Shown here piece after piece: positions 49,795 to 61,864 of a stretch of 64,000 bases of DNA. The notes beneath the pieces are model-generated. The model ran no database searches and was not told where the DNA came from. It was given only the letters and a program-made list of their open reading frames with translations. Within the stretch, counting starts at the first letter, position 1. Every line of letters starts with the position of its first letter. Source of the DNA: Pocillopora verrucosa (lineage: Eukaryota > Cnidaria > Anthozoa > Scleractinia > Pocilloporidae); assembly GCF_036669915.1 (NCBI RefSeq), contig NC_089316.1, positions 24,697,993-24,761,992 of the forward strand. Direction: 5' to 3'. Position numbers and translations under genes: made by a program.

Positions 49795-51480
49795 CTCAAA
49801 TATACGAGTATTTCCCATTCACCAAGTAAATTTATGATCGAAGGCCTCGCAGACTGTGAATGACGTTTGTAAAGAAGAGGCATTGATTTTCACATACGAA
49901 AGTCCGTCGCTATTTCTCGTTTGGCCTTCTTCTGCCTCCTTGACATATTAATTGTCATTTTCTCGACATTGAAATGAAACATTTATTTTCATACTGATAG
50001 AGTTAAGTGAAAATCCTTATTTGTAATTTATCATTATTATTATTATTATTATTATTATTTTTACATCCCTTAAAAGTTATTTCTGTCTCTTGTTGGTAAA
50101 ATGATAAAGCATTGTTTTTGAAAAGACTTTGATTATTTCGGAAGGTGTTCAAGAACTTTAAAAAAGAAAACGAACCGAGACACTCACGACACATCTTTTG
50201 TTTTTGTCGCGTAACGTATGCAACCTAGTGACATTCGTTGCCGAAATATCTTCGTGTGCAATTAGTAGTTATTATAAAGTGTTATCTACTTCAGTAGGAA
50301 ATGTTTCTTGGCTCTCGAGTTCCGTAGCCGTACCGAAGGATTTCGAGATAACTTTGAGTTTAGAACCGATCCGAAGGGTCTCAATTGTAGTTAAGTGTTA
50401 TTTTTTTGGTGTTTCGTCCTACCAGTTGTGACAAACATCATTCGCCGCCTAGCTAATTGCTTTCCTCTCAATTTTTAAAACGCTAATAGCTTCAATAGCT
50501 AGAGGAAGAATTAAAATTTTAAAAGATGTATTTGTTTCAAATTGTCGAGGTTGGTATATATATCTTTTGGTCTTTCAGTTAAGGATACCGAAAAAAAAGG
50601 AAAAAATCTCGTGGCCAGAAGGAAGTTTAACTTTAAAACTTCCCCTAGCAGATATGATAAAATATTCATTTGAAAATTTGCCTTTTCGCAGGTAAAACGT
50701 GCTCAACCTCATGACAGTTCGTTATGCAAAGTTGGAAATTCGGTTTAGTTTTCAATAGGGCGCCAACTGTGTTGAACACTCTTTGTTTTTTCTTTCAATT
50801 CTCATTTATTACTCATCTGTCCATGGCAATGTCATTAACAGAAAAACAGCAGCAATTAAAAAAGGGTACCTAACTTAAAGGTGAATTTTAATTTTGAAAT
50901 ATTCCGGAAAAATATTTTGAAAACCTATGACTTGTCGTCCGTTATTTTTTATTAAGAGGGTAGCAAATTTGAAAACCATTATGTTCGTGTTAAGGGGAGG
51001 TTAAGTCGGAAACAGTGTTCTGGGCGACAAAAATGTCGGTTCCTTTCTTATAAACTCTGCTTTGCGCAATTTCTTACTCAATTGCCACCTGCTGTTGCCC
51101 GTCGGTTTTTCATGACACTTTCCCATATTAAAAATAAGTATTCGTGTCATATCCCGGTACTGTCTAAATTCATAAAGTAAATACGGACACAGTTAGTCAG
51201 TTTAGTGCCATCAAACTCGAGGACTAAAGTTTTAAAAGCTCACGCCGAGCTTGGTCACTGCTTTCTTCTTTGGTGTTTCAAGGTTTAGCCTCTGGATATA
51301 GCCTCTACCCAAAGTCACCGACAAAAAAAAAAGTACTTTCATCACTGTTTAACGACACAGTGATCTTTAAGACACAAAAGGCCGGATTCGTATTTGAAGG
51401 TTCAAAGCGATCTCTAGCCAAAATGTTCTGGAAGATTCTCTTCCTTGCATTCTTGATTGGTGAGTATGACCAAGCAGTAT
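49795..51480 (+). repeat. Segmental duplication, copy 1 (gene E promoter region)
   Basis: This block aligns with about 60655-61885. Landmarks shared in the same order include gaaggcctcgca, aaaatccttattt, tttttttggtctttca, atgataaaatattcat, gtgctcaacctcatgacagt, gaacactctttgtttt and the signal-peptide exon. Copy 1 carries extra sequence, including an ATT run (50031-50062). Confidence 0.85.
51171..51204 (+). promoter_or_regulatory. Candidate TATA plus initiator of gene E
   Basis: CATAAAG at 51171 lies 28 bp before the A of TCAGTTT (A at 51199). The gene F copy keeps the same pair and spacing as TTATAAAG and TCAATTT (61577-61610), while the flanks have drifted more. A start here gives a 224-nt leader before ATG 51423. 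This is inferred from conservation and spacing only. Confidence 0.4.
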
Positions 51481-54400
51481 GGTAACCTTCTGAGTTGCTT
51501 GTTTTTAGTAAACTTGACGTTTGAAGAAGGCCAGTGGCGCCATGATGTACTACGCATTGTATTTTAATTTATATATCTAGTTACAGGGTCAGTTTGTCGT
51601 TCATCTAATTCTATTTGTACTTCAGGAACATATCCTACCTACTTAAGACATTATTCGTTCATCCGTCGAGTATGAATTTGTTTCTTTTGTTTTTTCTTCT
51701 GTTTTTTTTTTTAGAAGGGGAAGGGAGGGAAGGGTTCCATATCTTATTTATATATGCTTATCAACTTGTTTTAATCGATGTCGGCATCAAAATGATGATT
51801 TTAGTACTAATTACTTGCCGCTGAAAATATTCTCGCTGTAGCCAAAGATTTCCGTGGTCTCTTGCAAAGAGGTACCTGAAGCAGGCTATTGCGGTTAAAG
51901 TCTCTGTCACAAAATTAATTTTATCATCGGAAGTTGGGTACGGTGAAGCATTTTCTTATGAATTTAACGTTTTTACCTGCGTGATTACTTTCAGGTCATA
52001 GTTACCAGTGTCCCAAGAATTACGGAAAGTTGGAACTTAAAGGGGTAAAAGATACCTGTCAGCGAATCGAAAACGGAACCGATCCGCCTTGGTTAAGAAT
52101 CACCTGTCATCTTTGGTATCGTTGGTATTGTATCCTGACGTGGTGCAGAGACTTCGCTTTTTGTCTCAAGCAATCCGTTGATTGGCAAGAAGAATGCACT
52201 AAGAGTATTAATCAATTCAGTTGGGGAAGTCGTTCTAAAAATATAAAGATGGAGTCTGTAAACGGTGGCCCATCATATAGTTTTAACTTCCAGAGATGTT
52301 ATGAGCGAATCTACATAAATATAAGGTTATTCAATGGCACAATGCAAGGAAATGGTATGTATAGGGTTTTTTTTTAATAAATTAAAATCAATTATTATTA
52401 TCTATTTTCTCATCGATTTTATCATTAAATGTATCAGTCTCTCTGGTCACCCGATAATTCCTTCATTTCTTCGTTCATGTGAGAATTAATACTTTGAACC
52501 ACTCATTTAACAATTTCGTGTTTTCCTCACTTCGCAATTGACTCATTTATTCAATTGTTTTACTCAGCCATTTATTGCTCTTATTTATTCAAATTAATGA
52601 CTTATTACCTTTTAGCGTATATTAATATGTGTCCTTTCCACACAGGTGCTACGCCAGGAGTGGAAAGCCTCCCTAAGGAGGTATTCTATTTATATTCCCT
52701 TTTTATTTGTTTTTGTTCATGTTTTACAATACATCACTTTTGTGACTACTAACTTAGTTCCTGCCCTATGTATTTATAAATCACATCATTATTGATCATC
52801 AAACGTATTTCCGACAAACCGATTGAAATTTCACGCATAAAAAAGAGTATTTGCTTTGTTGATTTCATTGGGTCAAAGAAGAATTGATGTTAATGGCTTG
52901 TTGCGCATCCTGACATTATGATTTTGGTATGGTTTATCAATTGTTTCTTTGAATTAAATCACTTCACTGTTTGCGTAGGATATCTTCAATTCTTCAAACA
53001 CCATTCTTCAGCGTCTTACAAAAGAGATACGCAACAAAAGTCAACTAAAGCAGGAAGAGATAGAGGACGTCTTTCTTGAATTGACCTCTTTGGAGACATC
53101 CCTGTTGGAATACGGACAGTATAACCTCAATCGCACAACAAGTGAATTGAATATGAGCAGCATACACATGGGTAAGGCACTTTCTAATATGATAAGTACA
53201 TTCGACATCAGGGTCCCTCCGGTTCAAGAGATGGCGATGGAAAAGTGTTCATCGCACAAGATAGCCTTACCACAGCATTCTGAGGCAATAAATCTGTAAT
53301 TCACTAAACTAATTATCACTGTTCTATCGCTAAACCCCCTCGAATTTTGATAGAAAAACTGATCCTCCTTAAAAGCTTTAAGGAACTTTTCTCGCTCAAT
53401 GACATTATTACCCATTATACTTTGTTTTTAAATCGATCTTTCTATTTTTATTATTGTTCTTATTATTAGTGGTAGTATTACTATTTTTACTATATATTAT
53501 TATCGTTATTATTATCATTATCATTTTCATTATAATCGTACCATTTTCTTTTATTCTTTTCTCCAAGATGTTCTTGTCAGGAAAATCTCCTACCGAAACC
53601 ACAGCCACCACTTTCGTCTGGAGGAACCTACGGGAGAAAATCTCCTAATCATCCCATCGGCAAATTTGGACAATGGTTTGAAAATTTAATTTTTTTAATA
53701 TGCGGTATTTAGACGTTTTGTTCTTTTATCGATCCATATATTTATGTGTTCATTTCGATTTTTTTGTTGATTTAGCATAATTTTCCACAATTCGTGTAAT
53801 TGTTACATTTTTATCTCTTTCCCAGGTTCAGTGATACTCGGAGTGATATATAAAGACCTCCATCAACTATTTACTAGAAACCAACCAGAGAACAGTACCC
53901 TGAACAATCCAAGGTCTCCCAGATCTGAATTATACTTACTTTTCACATTTTTGTATACATAAACGCTTAGTTAATTTCTTCAAGCCAAAAACTGGGCGGT
54001 TTTAAGCTAAACAATGTATATTTATTTGTTTTATTTATGCTTGGAAATGTGCATTTGAAGTTTAATAATTCTGACTTTAATGCTCCGAAATAGGGAAGTC
54101 AACTCCATTATTTTGGCTGCCACAATAATTCCTTCGCCCACGAGACTACAGGAAAATATAACTTTGAAGTTCAAAAACATGAAGGTAGCATGAGATATGA
54201 TTTTCTTTTCATGATAATTTTTACTATACCGTGTCTTTTCTGGTTGAGATCGAGTCACTGTCTGAAATGAAACTCGCTTATTTTTAGCCTACCTGCGTTG
54301 CTTTATGAATTCGGATTTCGTTAGATTTCGATATGTAGTCCACAATGCGTTATGTTATGTATCTTTCATGAATTATGTTTTTTTGCTATTATTCCATGAT

Positions 54401-57400
54401 TTTAGAATGTAAATAACTAGAAAAAGTGTATGTTCTGGAACATGATCGATGAGAGGTAAATATAGCTTGATTGTCTCTCTACCTTTTTTTTTCTTCTTGT
54501 TCAAGTCATATCATGAGGCTAGCATTGGGTTGATTAAGTGGGAATAAGGTATGATTTATGCTTACCAGTTTCTTCTTGGTCTGATGCGGACACTTATATC
54601 TGAATGAAGTCAAGCTGCGAAAGAGTTCCAGTAAGCTAAATTGTGGTGCCCTTTGTTCAAATTTTTCACATGAAGCTCTCCACGCGTGAAGAACAAAGTT
54701 TTGAGAAATAGTGAATGCATACAAGTACTTAACCATTTAACTCCCAAGATCTCACTATTAATTCTCCTAAATGTGTGCCATACAGTTCTTGTGGTGTTAG
54801 TTTGGAGAATTTTGTATTGGATCTACTCAAAATCCCCTAACTGATAATCTTTCTTATTCTCATCACTTGTCTGCTTGAAATTGTATTGATATTGTACGGA
54901 GAAATTCTGTATTGGTCACTCGTGGGAGTTAAAGGGTTAAAAGGATCATCGTCTAACAGTCAAAGTTTGTCACCTCGAGTACTCATAAATATTATTGGAT
55001 ATGGGGCTCCGTCCCCATGATTTGCACTAGAGTCTTGCTTGATCGATAAATTATCTATTTTACGTTTCAGTTCCATTGGCTGGTCAGGAGAAGGGTGCTA
55101 CGTCAAATCTACTGATGCACACCAAACAGAATGCACATGCAATCATTTGACTCATTTTGCTGTTCTTCTGGACACATCATCTGGTACAGAGACTGCCGAT
55201 ATATCAGAGGTAAGTGTCACCACAACGCCTGCAACTCCCCTGTACGATAATATCTGCTTGTATATTCAAACAAATACGTATTAGTTTAACATTTTAGTTT
55301 TTAATGTAGAATAAAACTTGATTAAATTGATGTATTTAGAGTTTTAAATCTTTTGAAGTATTGTTATTGTTTATATTTCCCCTCGTTAAAGAAAGACGAA
55401 AAGAACTTGGAAATTCTCACATACGTCGGGCTGACCCTTTCTGTTATTGGAATCACATTGACGATAATCAGCTATCTTACTCTCACGTGAGTAAAGTGGT
55501 TAGAAATTAGAAATGTATGTCAGTCAGAACAGTAAATAACTGAACGAAAAAAGTTTCCACGTACGCTGAGTTCTGTCAATGGACAAACAGAAGTGATTAT
55601 CGTGCAGTACTAACCGATTTGCCCATTGTTTGCTTACTTCTTCGAGCTTTATGATGACGAGAAGACCTAGAATCATTACCCTTAACAACATACCTATCTT
55701 AACTTCTACAAAAGAAAGAAAGGGTAAAATTTTGGAAAATAAAGGGAACCAACAATCACCTTCATTCTTAATAAAGAATATCTCTTTTATGTATTTTTAA
55801 ATGTTTTTTCCTTTTCTTTTCTTTTCCTTCTATTTTTTTCTTTCGTTTTTGTTGGCGTGCCAGAGACATGAGAGGACCTTTATCCCAGATTCGAGTGAGT
55901 CTCGTCACTTCTCTTGGTGCAGGACAAATCATGTTTCTCGCCGGGATTGGAGCGACTGGGAACAAGGCAAGAATTCTGTGGAAATTGAAATATTTACTGT
56001 TCAGAAACGAAGAGGCCAATTGACACGCAGAAGACTGCGATAAATATCAACTTCGAAGAAAATGAAACTAACGCGGTTTAAAGGCTTTTCGAACAGTTTT
56101 AAGTACTTTGATCGTGTTTTTTAGGTCGAATATTATTTTTCTTGTATTTTAGTGAAAACGGCTTTTATGGTGAGCGATGCGTCCTCGAAATCTCTCTAGG
56201 CTTTTGGATGCAACAGGAGTCAAGACGACACGCCTTATCAATATTTACGATACAAATCAATCATGTATGTATCATTAAGGCAAATTGCAAATTAACAGAA
56301 CTTTCCTCTTTCGCTTTCCATTTTCCCAGGGAGGTTGCCTTACAGTGGCAGCCCTTATGCAGTATTTTTTGATGCTTGCCTTTTGTTGGATGCTGGTCGA
56401 GGGAATTTACCTCTACCTGTTTGTTGTGAAAGTTTACAACGTTGGCGACAAATTAAGAATGTGCCATGGAATTTCATGGGGTAAGGTACTCTGTGGCTAT
56501 TAAAATATTTAAACACTTTTAATTACTAACCCTTTGTGTTTTTACAATATAGTTACCTATGTCTCATAAGTCCAACTAATTTAGGTAGCAGTTTCTTCGA
56601 ACGATTTGTCTTCGATTCTCGCTCACACCATATTATCTGTGCGTCCTTGTTCCGTAAGGACCCCTCTCCGAATTCAAGAATACGGGGCCAGGAACATAAT
56701 CTGTCACTTATATTGCATACTTCAGTCCTAAATATCCCTGAATAGCGGTGCTTAAGATTAATATCCAATGTCGAAAGGGAAATTCTACCCTTGACGGGTG
56801 GGAATAAGCTAAGTTTCATGTCTGATTTTTTTTAATCCTGTAGGCCTTCCCGCGCTCATCGTTGCCATATCACTAAGTATTGCAGCTGGAAAAGATGGGA
56901 TCGAAAGTTTTGTGGCTGAGAAATAGTGAGGAGAATTTCATTGTACTGGTCTAATGTCATCCCACCCAGCTTTCCAAGAAGTGATCTGACGCAAGTATTT
57001 TGGAAAACGAGCAACTATCTTGTTAGAGCTGAACCAAATACACGTGTGGATTAAAAAATAATTATTTTCCGTTTTTATGTATTGGCTTACTGTTATTGTG
57101 TTTCGAGATAGAAAACCTAAAAATTCTGAGTCTGAAAATCGGTTTTAAATCGGATTGTTCAGGCTGCAATTATGGATTCCATCAGTCAATATTCTACAGA
57201 AAAGGCGCGATCAACGCATTCAATGTGTGGAAAATCCATATTGGTATGTCAAGTAGTCATTGACAAACAAAGCATCTATTTCTAGTTTTGTTTCCTTTTC
57301 GTTTTTTGTTTTACTTTGTTTATTTACTATTATCTTTTATTTCTTTTTTCATTAAAGCTGCTGGATGTCTTCTTCCAATGGCCTGATCTGGATATTTATA

Positions 57401-58904
57401 GTATTTGTTGTGCTGATTGAATTTGTGAGTGAAAATAACCAAGATTATCATTATCGAAACTAAAAAAATCTTTCATGGGGCTCATATAGGTTTATTTCCT
57501 TCTTTAAGTTCAACATTCTGATCCTCGGGCGGGTTATCAAGGAGATGGTGACTATGCAACAAGAGAAGGACAAACATAGCGAGCAAATAAGGTATGGTCT
57601 CCACCATAAAAGGAAATCCGGTTTCAGGAATATTGGGTCTTTGAATCAGCTCCTTCTCTTAAAACGACAATCTGGAATCTAACCTTTTCACAAATCTACC
57701 GAGGAAGAGTCCGAAATCCGGAACAGTAACAACGAGAAACCATCTTGATAGAATTACTACCTAATAGTGCTTTATCATCAAAAATCACATCATCAACAAC
57801 CCCATGTTTTGCTTTGTTTTTTTTTTTTTGCTTTATGGTTGTTGTTTTTTATTATGTTTTGTTCTGTTCTTTTCCAGACTTGGTGTCAAGGCATGCATAG
57901 TTATGATTCCTCTGCTGGGGATCTCGTGGTTATTTGGGTTATTGGCACCATCACATAAAGCTTTCGCCTACATCTTCACGATCCTCAACTCTACACAGGT
58001 AAGATGTAGATAAAGGTCGGTGGAGATCAAAAGATGTTACATTCTGTCAGATGCACAATCCCGGGAACCTTGGGATGGTGTTATGTTGAATTCATTACTC
58101 TGCCAGCTCAGTGGTTTAAAAATTGTTTAAATCTGGTGAAATCATAATCAACTTATCATCGTCATAATTAAAAAACTTCTCACTTCTATTTAATTCAACA
58201 GGGTTTCTTGATCTTTCTTCTTCACTGCGTGAGGAACAGCGAGGTCAGTGATTTATCGTTAAAAATTGCATCACAATGTCTGGTATTATATCGATTTTTT
58301 TAAATTACAGTGGAAACCAGGAAGTTCTATTTAATTTCGATGTCATATCAAAGAAATTAAGCCCTAGTTCGAAGGGCTCGTCCCTAGATCCAGACTACCT
58401 GGACAAGCAAAAGCAACATGACAAAACGAAGCAATGTAGGACCAAAATTATCATTATATTCACTTGCTCTGAAGGGTTTGAAGCTCCACACGTGCACAGG
58501 AGCTCCGTTCAAATTCCCGTGTCTGAGGATGGGGGTGTGGGAAGAATGGAGAAAAGACATGGGTTCAGATTGGTCTCTCTTACGGCGTAAAATGTTAGAA
58601 TATAAAGTTAATGTTGATAATATTTCCTAAGCACAAAAAAGGAAGAATTATACGCCATTTTTTTTTTTCATTTTATATCGATACCTGTCTAGATTAACTC
58701 CAGATTGCTGAATGACGTCAAATTTAGTTGTGACTTGTAAAAACTGGCTGTTGTTGAAAGCCCATACATCATAAAGTCAAAGAAAAAAAGAGTACGACTT
58801 ACAAACTCCTTGAATGCAATAATGTGGCTAATTTAACTTGCACTTTATAGGTAAGGACTCGTTTTGAAAAGAAGGATTCAGGCCATCTTCCCAGCTGTGG
58901 ATGA
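51423..58904 (+). CDS. Gene E: adhesion GPCR with one WC-type Cys domain + GAIN + 7TM
   Basis: Eighteen exons: 51423-51459, 51995-52354, 52646-52680, 52979-53171, 53568-53675, 53826-53913, 54094-54184, 54421-54455, 55071-55209, 55392-55486, 55864-55966, 56330-56480, 56844-56925, 57358-57424, 57509-57591, 57878-57998, 58202-58243, 58851-58904, giving 627 residues. A signal peptide (MFWKILFLAFLIG) precedes one WC domain (13-132, with TWCRDFAFC), a short linker, GAIN (145-362) and 7TM (363-610). The GPS is complete (IGWSGEGC, CTCNHL/THFAVLLD). Oddities: exon 8 must use the second acceptor (54420), since the first (54405) brings in TAG. The intron after TM2 starts with GC (55967). An extra T in the last exon shifts the tail to an early TGA at 58902. 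Otherwise the receptor looks functional. Confidence 0.87.
51995..52354 (+). other. Unrecognised WC domain of gene E
   Basis: A phase 1-1 exon of 120 codons. It shares with the gene D copies the pattern CxxI, NGT then PPWL, a middle Cys, LTWCRDFAFC, a later Cys (EEC), and a Cys before the closing hydrophobic strand (RCYERIYINIRL). This makes a third copy of the same domain at the locus. Confidence 0.7.
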
Positions 58905-60589
58905 TGGGACTAGTACAAAAACGAACATCCGTTGTGCCCTCGGAAGTAAATGAGGATTCCACAGCCATTGCTGGCGTCCAGAAAATAAAGGTTCAGCCAC
59001 TGAGTAACGGCGAAAAAAAAACTAAAAAAGTCCGGGGAGCTAAACCTCTGTGTAGTTGTCACTTTGGTTACATTGTACATAACAACTCTAACTTCGTAGT
59101 GCGGCATATAGCCAAGGAAAATATTGTAAGTTAGGGAATCCGGAAGCTAATTATTTAGACAATATCAGAATAGAACTCTTAAAGAAAAGCCACGCAAACA
59201 AAAACCAAAACAAAAAAAAAAACAATAAATTAGGGGAAGAACGTCGTTATCTCTAGTGACGAAAGTTCTAATTGGAGGCTTATGCCGAACCTTAGGTTGG
59301 ACTTGTCAGGGCGTTTGTCCCCCCCCCCCCCCCCGGTGAACCAGATCCCCGTGTCTGAACAAGAAAATATGGGACGTTTAGATTTGATATGCTATTTGTA
59401 GATGCATATGCATTTTGAATGGACTGTGCTAACTGAATATTACCAAACGTTAGAGGCATTTCGTTTGTTCTTAGAAATGTTTAGTTATTGATGAATCCAT
59501 GGTATGACATTTGCATATGCTTCAAAAAGATTGGAAACGGCAACAGATAAAGCTAGTAATAAAAGCTCTCCGTGGCGATTGAGACCATTGTGATCTTAGG
59601 ATGTCTCTTTACAGCGTTAGGTCTGTTCTCCTCTATAAAAAAAACACCTTCGGCGCCCCCTGTCCCCCCCCCCCCCTCCCTTAAGGAAAACGAAGCAAAG
59701 TTTTAGGCTTGGTAATTTGGTCGATATAGTCTCTTATCATCGCTTTAGGGGTTACTGTACTACCTTCGCTCTGCAAAAACAATACAAGGATAGGATAAAT
59801 GACGGAGTTGTGATGACTTATCGTGGCTTACGCATGAGTGGGCCATCAAAGAACGGACGTGGCGTGGCTGAAGGAAGAAGTTTAACCCAAACAATTTTGC
59901 TCCCTTCATCTATGTGCACGTTTATAGACCGTCTGTCTTGTTGTCACCTTTCAACAAAACAAAAACAAACAAAAAAATCTGTACAAAAAGCACACAAAGA
60001 ACCAAATGCTTTTCTAGTCAAGATAGTGATTGGGCAATTGGGATTATTTACCGTGCTGCATATTTTTCCTCCATTGAATGCGAGCCGATAACGGCGATAA
60101 AATCAACCGTCCTTGAGACACTACGTGTTAGCGTTACGAGCGTTTAAAAATAAAAGAATGGTAGAATTAGAATATCAGGTATGTTTTCTGTACCGTGTCT
60201 ATATTGTTTTCTGTTTGATTAATTGTCGGAGATCCGTTGGTCATAACCACAAATTCTAATTTGATATGCATGCGAAAACCGAAAAAAATATTGAACCTAA
60301 ATGGAATGCTCTATTATGGAAAACCTCATTTTTTTATAAAGCCTTTGCCACCAGTGTTTAAGGCGATATTGATCTACCCGTCATCCACCTGTTTATGTAC
60401 GTAATTATGACAATTTGACATTGGAGATGTTATAACGAACCTACGAGCTTAAAAGCTAAGTTCCTTTTAGGCCATAAGTGGAAAAGATTCGGACTCAAAC
60501 CGTTTACAGTCTCACTCCGCACTAAGTGAGACTTGCATCAAATCATTTTACATCGCTGTGTAGGGCCTAGGTGAAGCAGTCTGAATAAG
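58905..60589. other. Intergenic spacer between gene E and the gene F promoter
   Basis: No gene is supported. It holds poly-C runs near 59321 and 59665. The ORF at 59717-60091 shows no domain. The frame open after 58901 is the unshifted continuation of the gene E tail and ends soon after. Confidence 0.45.
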
Positions 60590-60648
60590 CAATATTTCGA
60601 GAAAACTAAAGCTAAAAATAGAGTTGTGAGCGAAAGAAGAAATAACAA
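60590..60648 (+). pseudogene. Relic of a gene-D-like last exon
   Basis: Sequence from aatatttcgagaaaact through gaaagaagaaataac matches the gene D terminal exon at about 43531-43588 with few differences. There is no neighbouring 7TM exon. It is therefore a leftover tail of a deleted D-type receptor lying just upstream of the duplicated promoter region. Confidence 0.75.
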
Positions 60649-61575
60649 TTTATTTAAATGCTAAAATATGCCAGAATTTTTCATTAGCAGGTTTATAATT
60701 GAAGGCCTCGCACACGTTTGATGACGTTGGGAAAAGAAATAGCAATGATTATCACATCCTTGAGTCCGTCTTAATTTTTCGTTTTCTCCTTTTCCTCTAT
60801 ATCCTTGACCTAATAATTCTCGTTTTGCCGACATTTAAAATGAAATATTTTATTTCCTTCTAATACCAATAGAATAAGAATTAAAATCCTTATTTTATCC
60901 TTCAATTGCTATCTGCTGTCAACTTAGTTAATTTGTTGTCTTTAAAAATGTCTATATTCGTAATAACGCCAATCAAATAGTTTGAGGAGTTAAATCTTAT
61001 AAAAGGTTTTTACTTTTCAAATTGTCAAAGGAAAAATATAATTTTTTTGGTCTTTCATTTAGGGGTACAAAAAGAAGGGAAATATATTGTGATAAGAGAA
61101 TTTCCCCCTGGTAGAAATGATAAAATATTCATCCATTCATGTGCTCAACCTCATGACAGTTTGTCATGCAAACTAGGAAATTCAGCCCAGTTTTCAATAA
61201 GGACACCTATTGAGTAGAACACTCTTTGTTTTGTTTTAATCCTCATTCATTACACATCTCTCATTGGCGATTTTGTTAACACAAATACGCCAGTCTGCGC
61301 CTAAACTATGGGTGAATTAGAATTTTAAAAAAATACCGGAAACAGTGGTGCGACTCATTGACTTGTCATTAGCTATTTCATATTAAGAAAATAGCAAGTT
61401 TGAAAACTATTTTGTTGGTGAGGAATTTTATTGGAAAAAAGTAGCTAGGGTGAGAAAATTTTCGTTTCCTCTATAACGAACGAACACAATGAAAAAAAAA
61501 AATCCACCTGCTATTTTCCATGACACTTTTGGGTATGAGAAATAATTATTCTTGTCATGTCTGCTATTGTCTCAA

Positions 61576-61611
61576 TTTATAAAGTAAATACAGACCCAGC
61601 TAGTCAATTTA
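61576..61611 (+). promoter_or_regulatory. Candidate TATA plus initiator of gene F
   Basis: TTTATAAAG at 61576 is followed 28 bp later by an initiator-like TCAATTT (A at 61606). The same arrangement is found before gene E. The predicted leader to ATG 61828 is about 222 nt, almost the same as in gene E. Confidence 0.4.
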
Positions 61612-61827
61612 GTGCCAACAAACCTAAGGAATAATGTGTTAGAAACCTAACCTAGTTTGGTCTCTGCTCTATTCCTTGTTCGCTCAAGGTCGAACGTATC
61701 TCTGTGTCTAACGTCTACCCAAAGCCATTGAAAAAAAGATTAATACCTTCATCACTATTTTCAAGAGACGGTGATCTCAACAATGCCGAATTCATATCTG
61801 AAAGTTCGAAAGGAAACCCTAGTCAAA

Positions 61828-61864
61828 ATGTTCCGGATAACGGTTTTTCTTGCACTAATGGTTG
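61828..61864 (+). CDS. Gene F: signal-peptide exon of a gene-E-like receptor (partial)
   Basis: ATG 61828 opens a 37-nt exon encoding MFRITVFLALMVG and ending in phase 1 at a gtgag donor. Length, phase, donor and hydrophobic core match exon 1 of gene E (51423-51459), and more than 1 kb of upstream DNA is homologous. No second exon was recognised up to the end of the window, so intron 1 is either at least 2.1 kb long or the gene is incomplete. By analogy the product should be an adhesion GPCR, but the ectodomain cannot be seen. Confidence 0.6.

Noticed and set aside
58276..58590. 104-residue ORF in the last intron of gene E
   Set aside because: It lies between the TM7 exon and the tail exon, has no domain and no supporting splice sites.
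59717..60091. 124-residue ORF between E and F
   Set aside because: No recognised domain, overlaps another frame of similar length, and Lys/Thr runs come from A-rich DNA.
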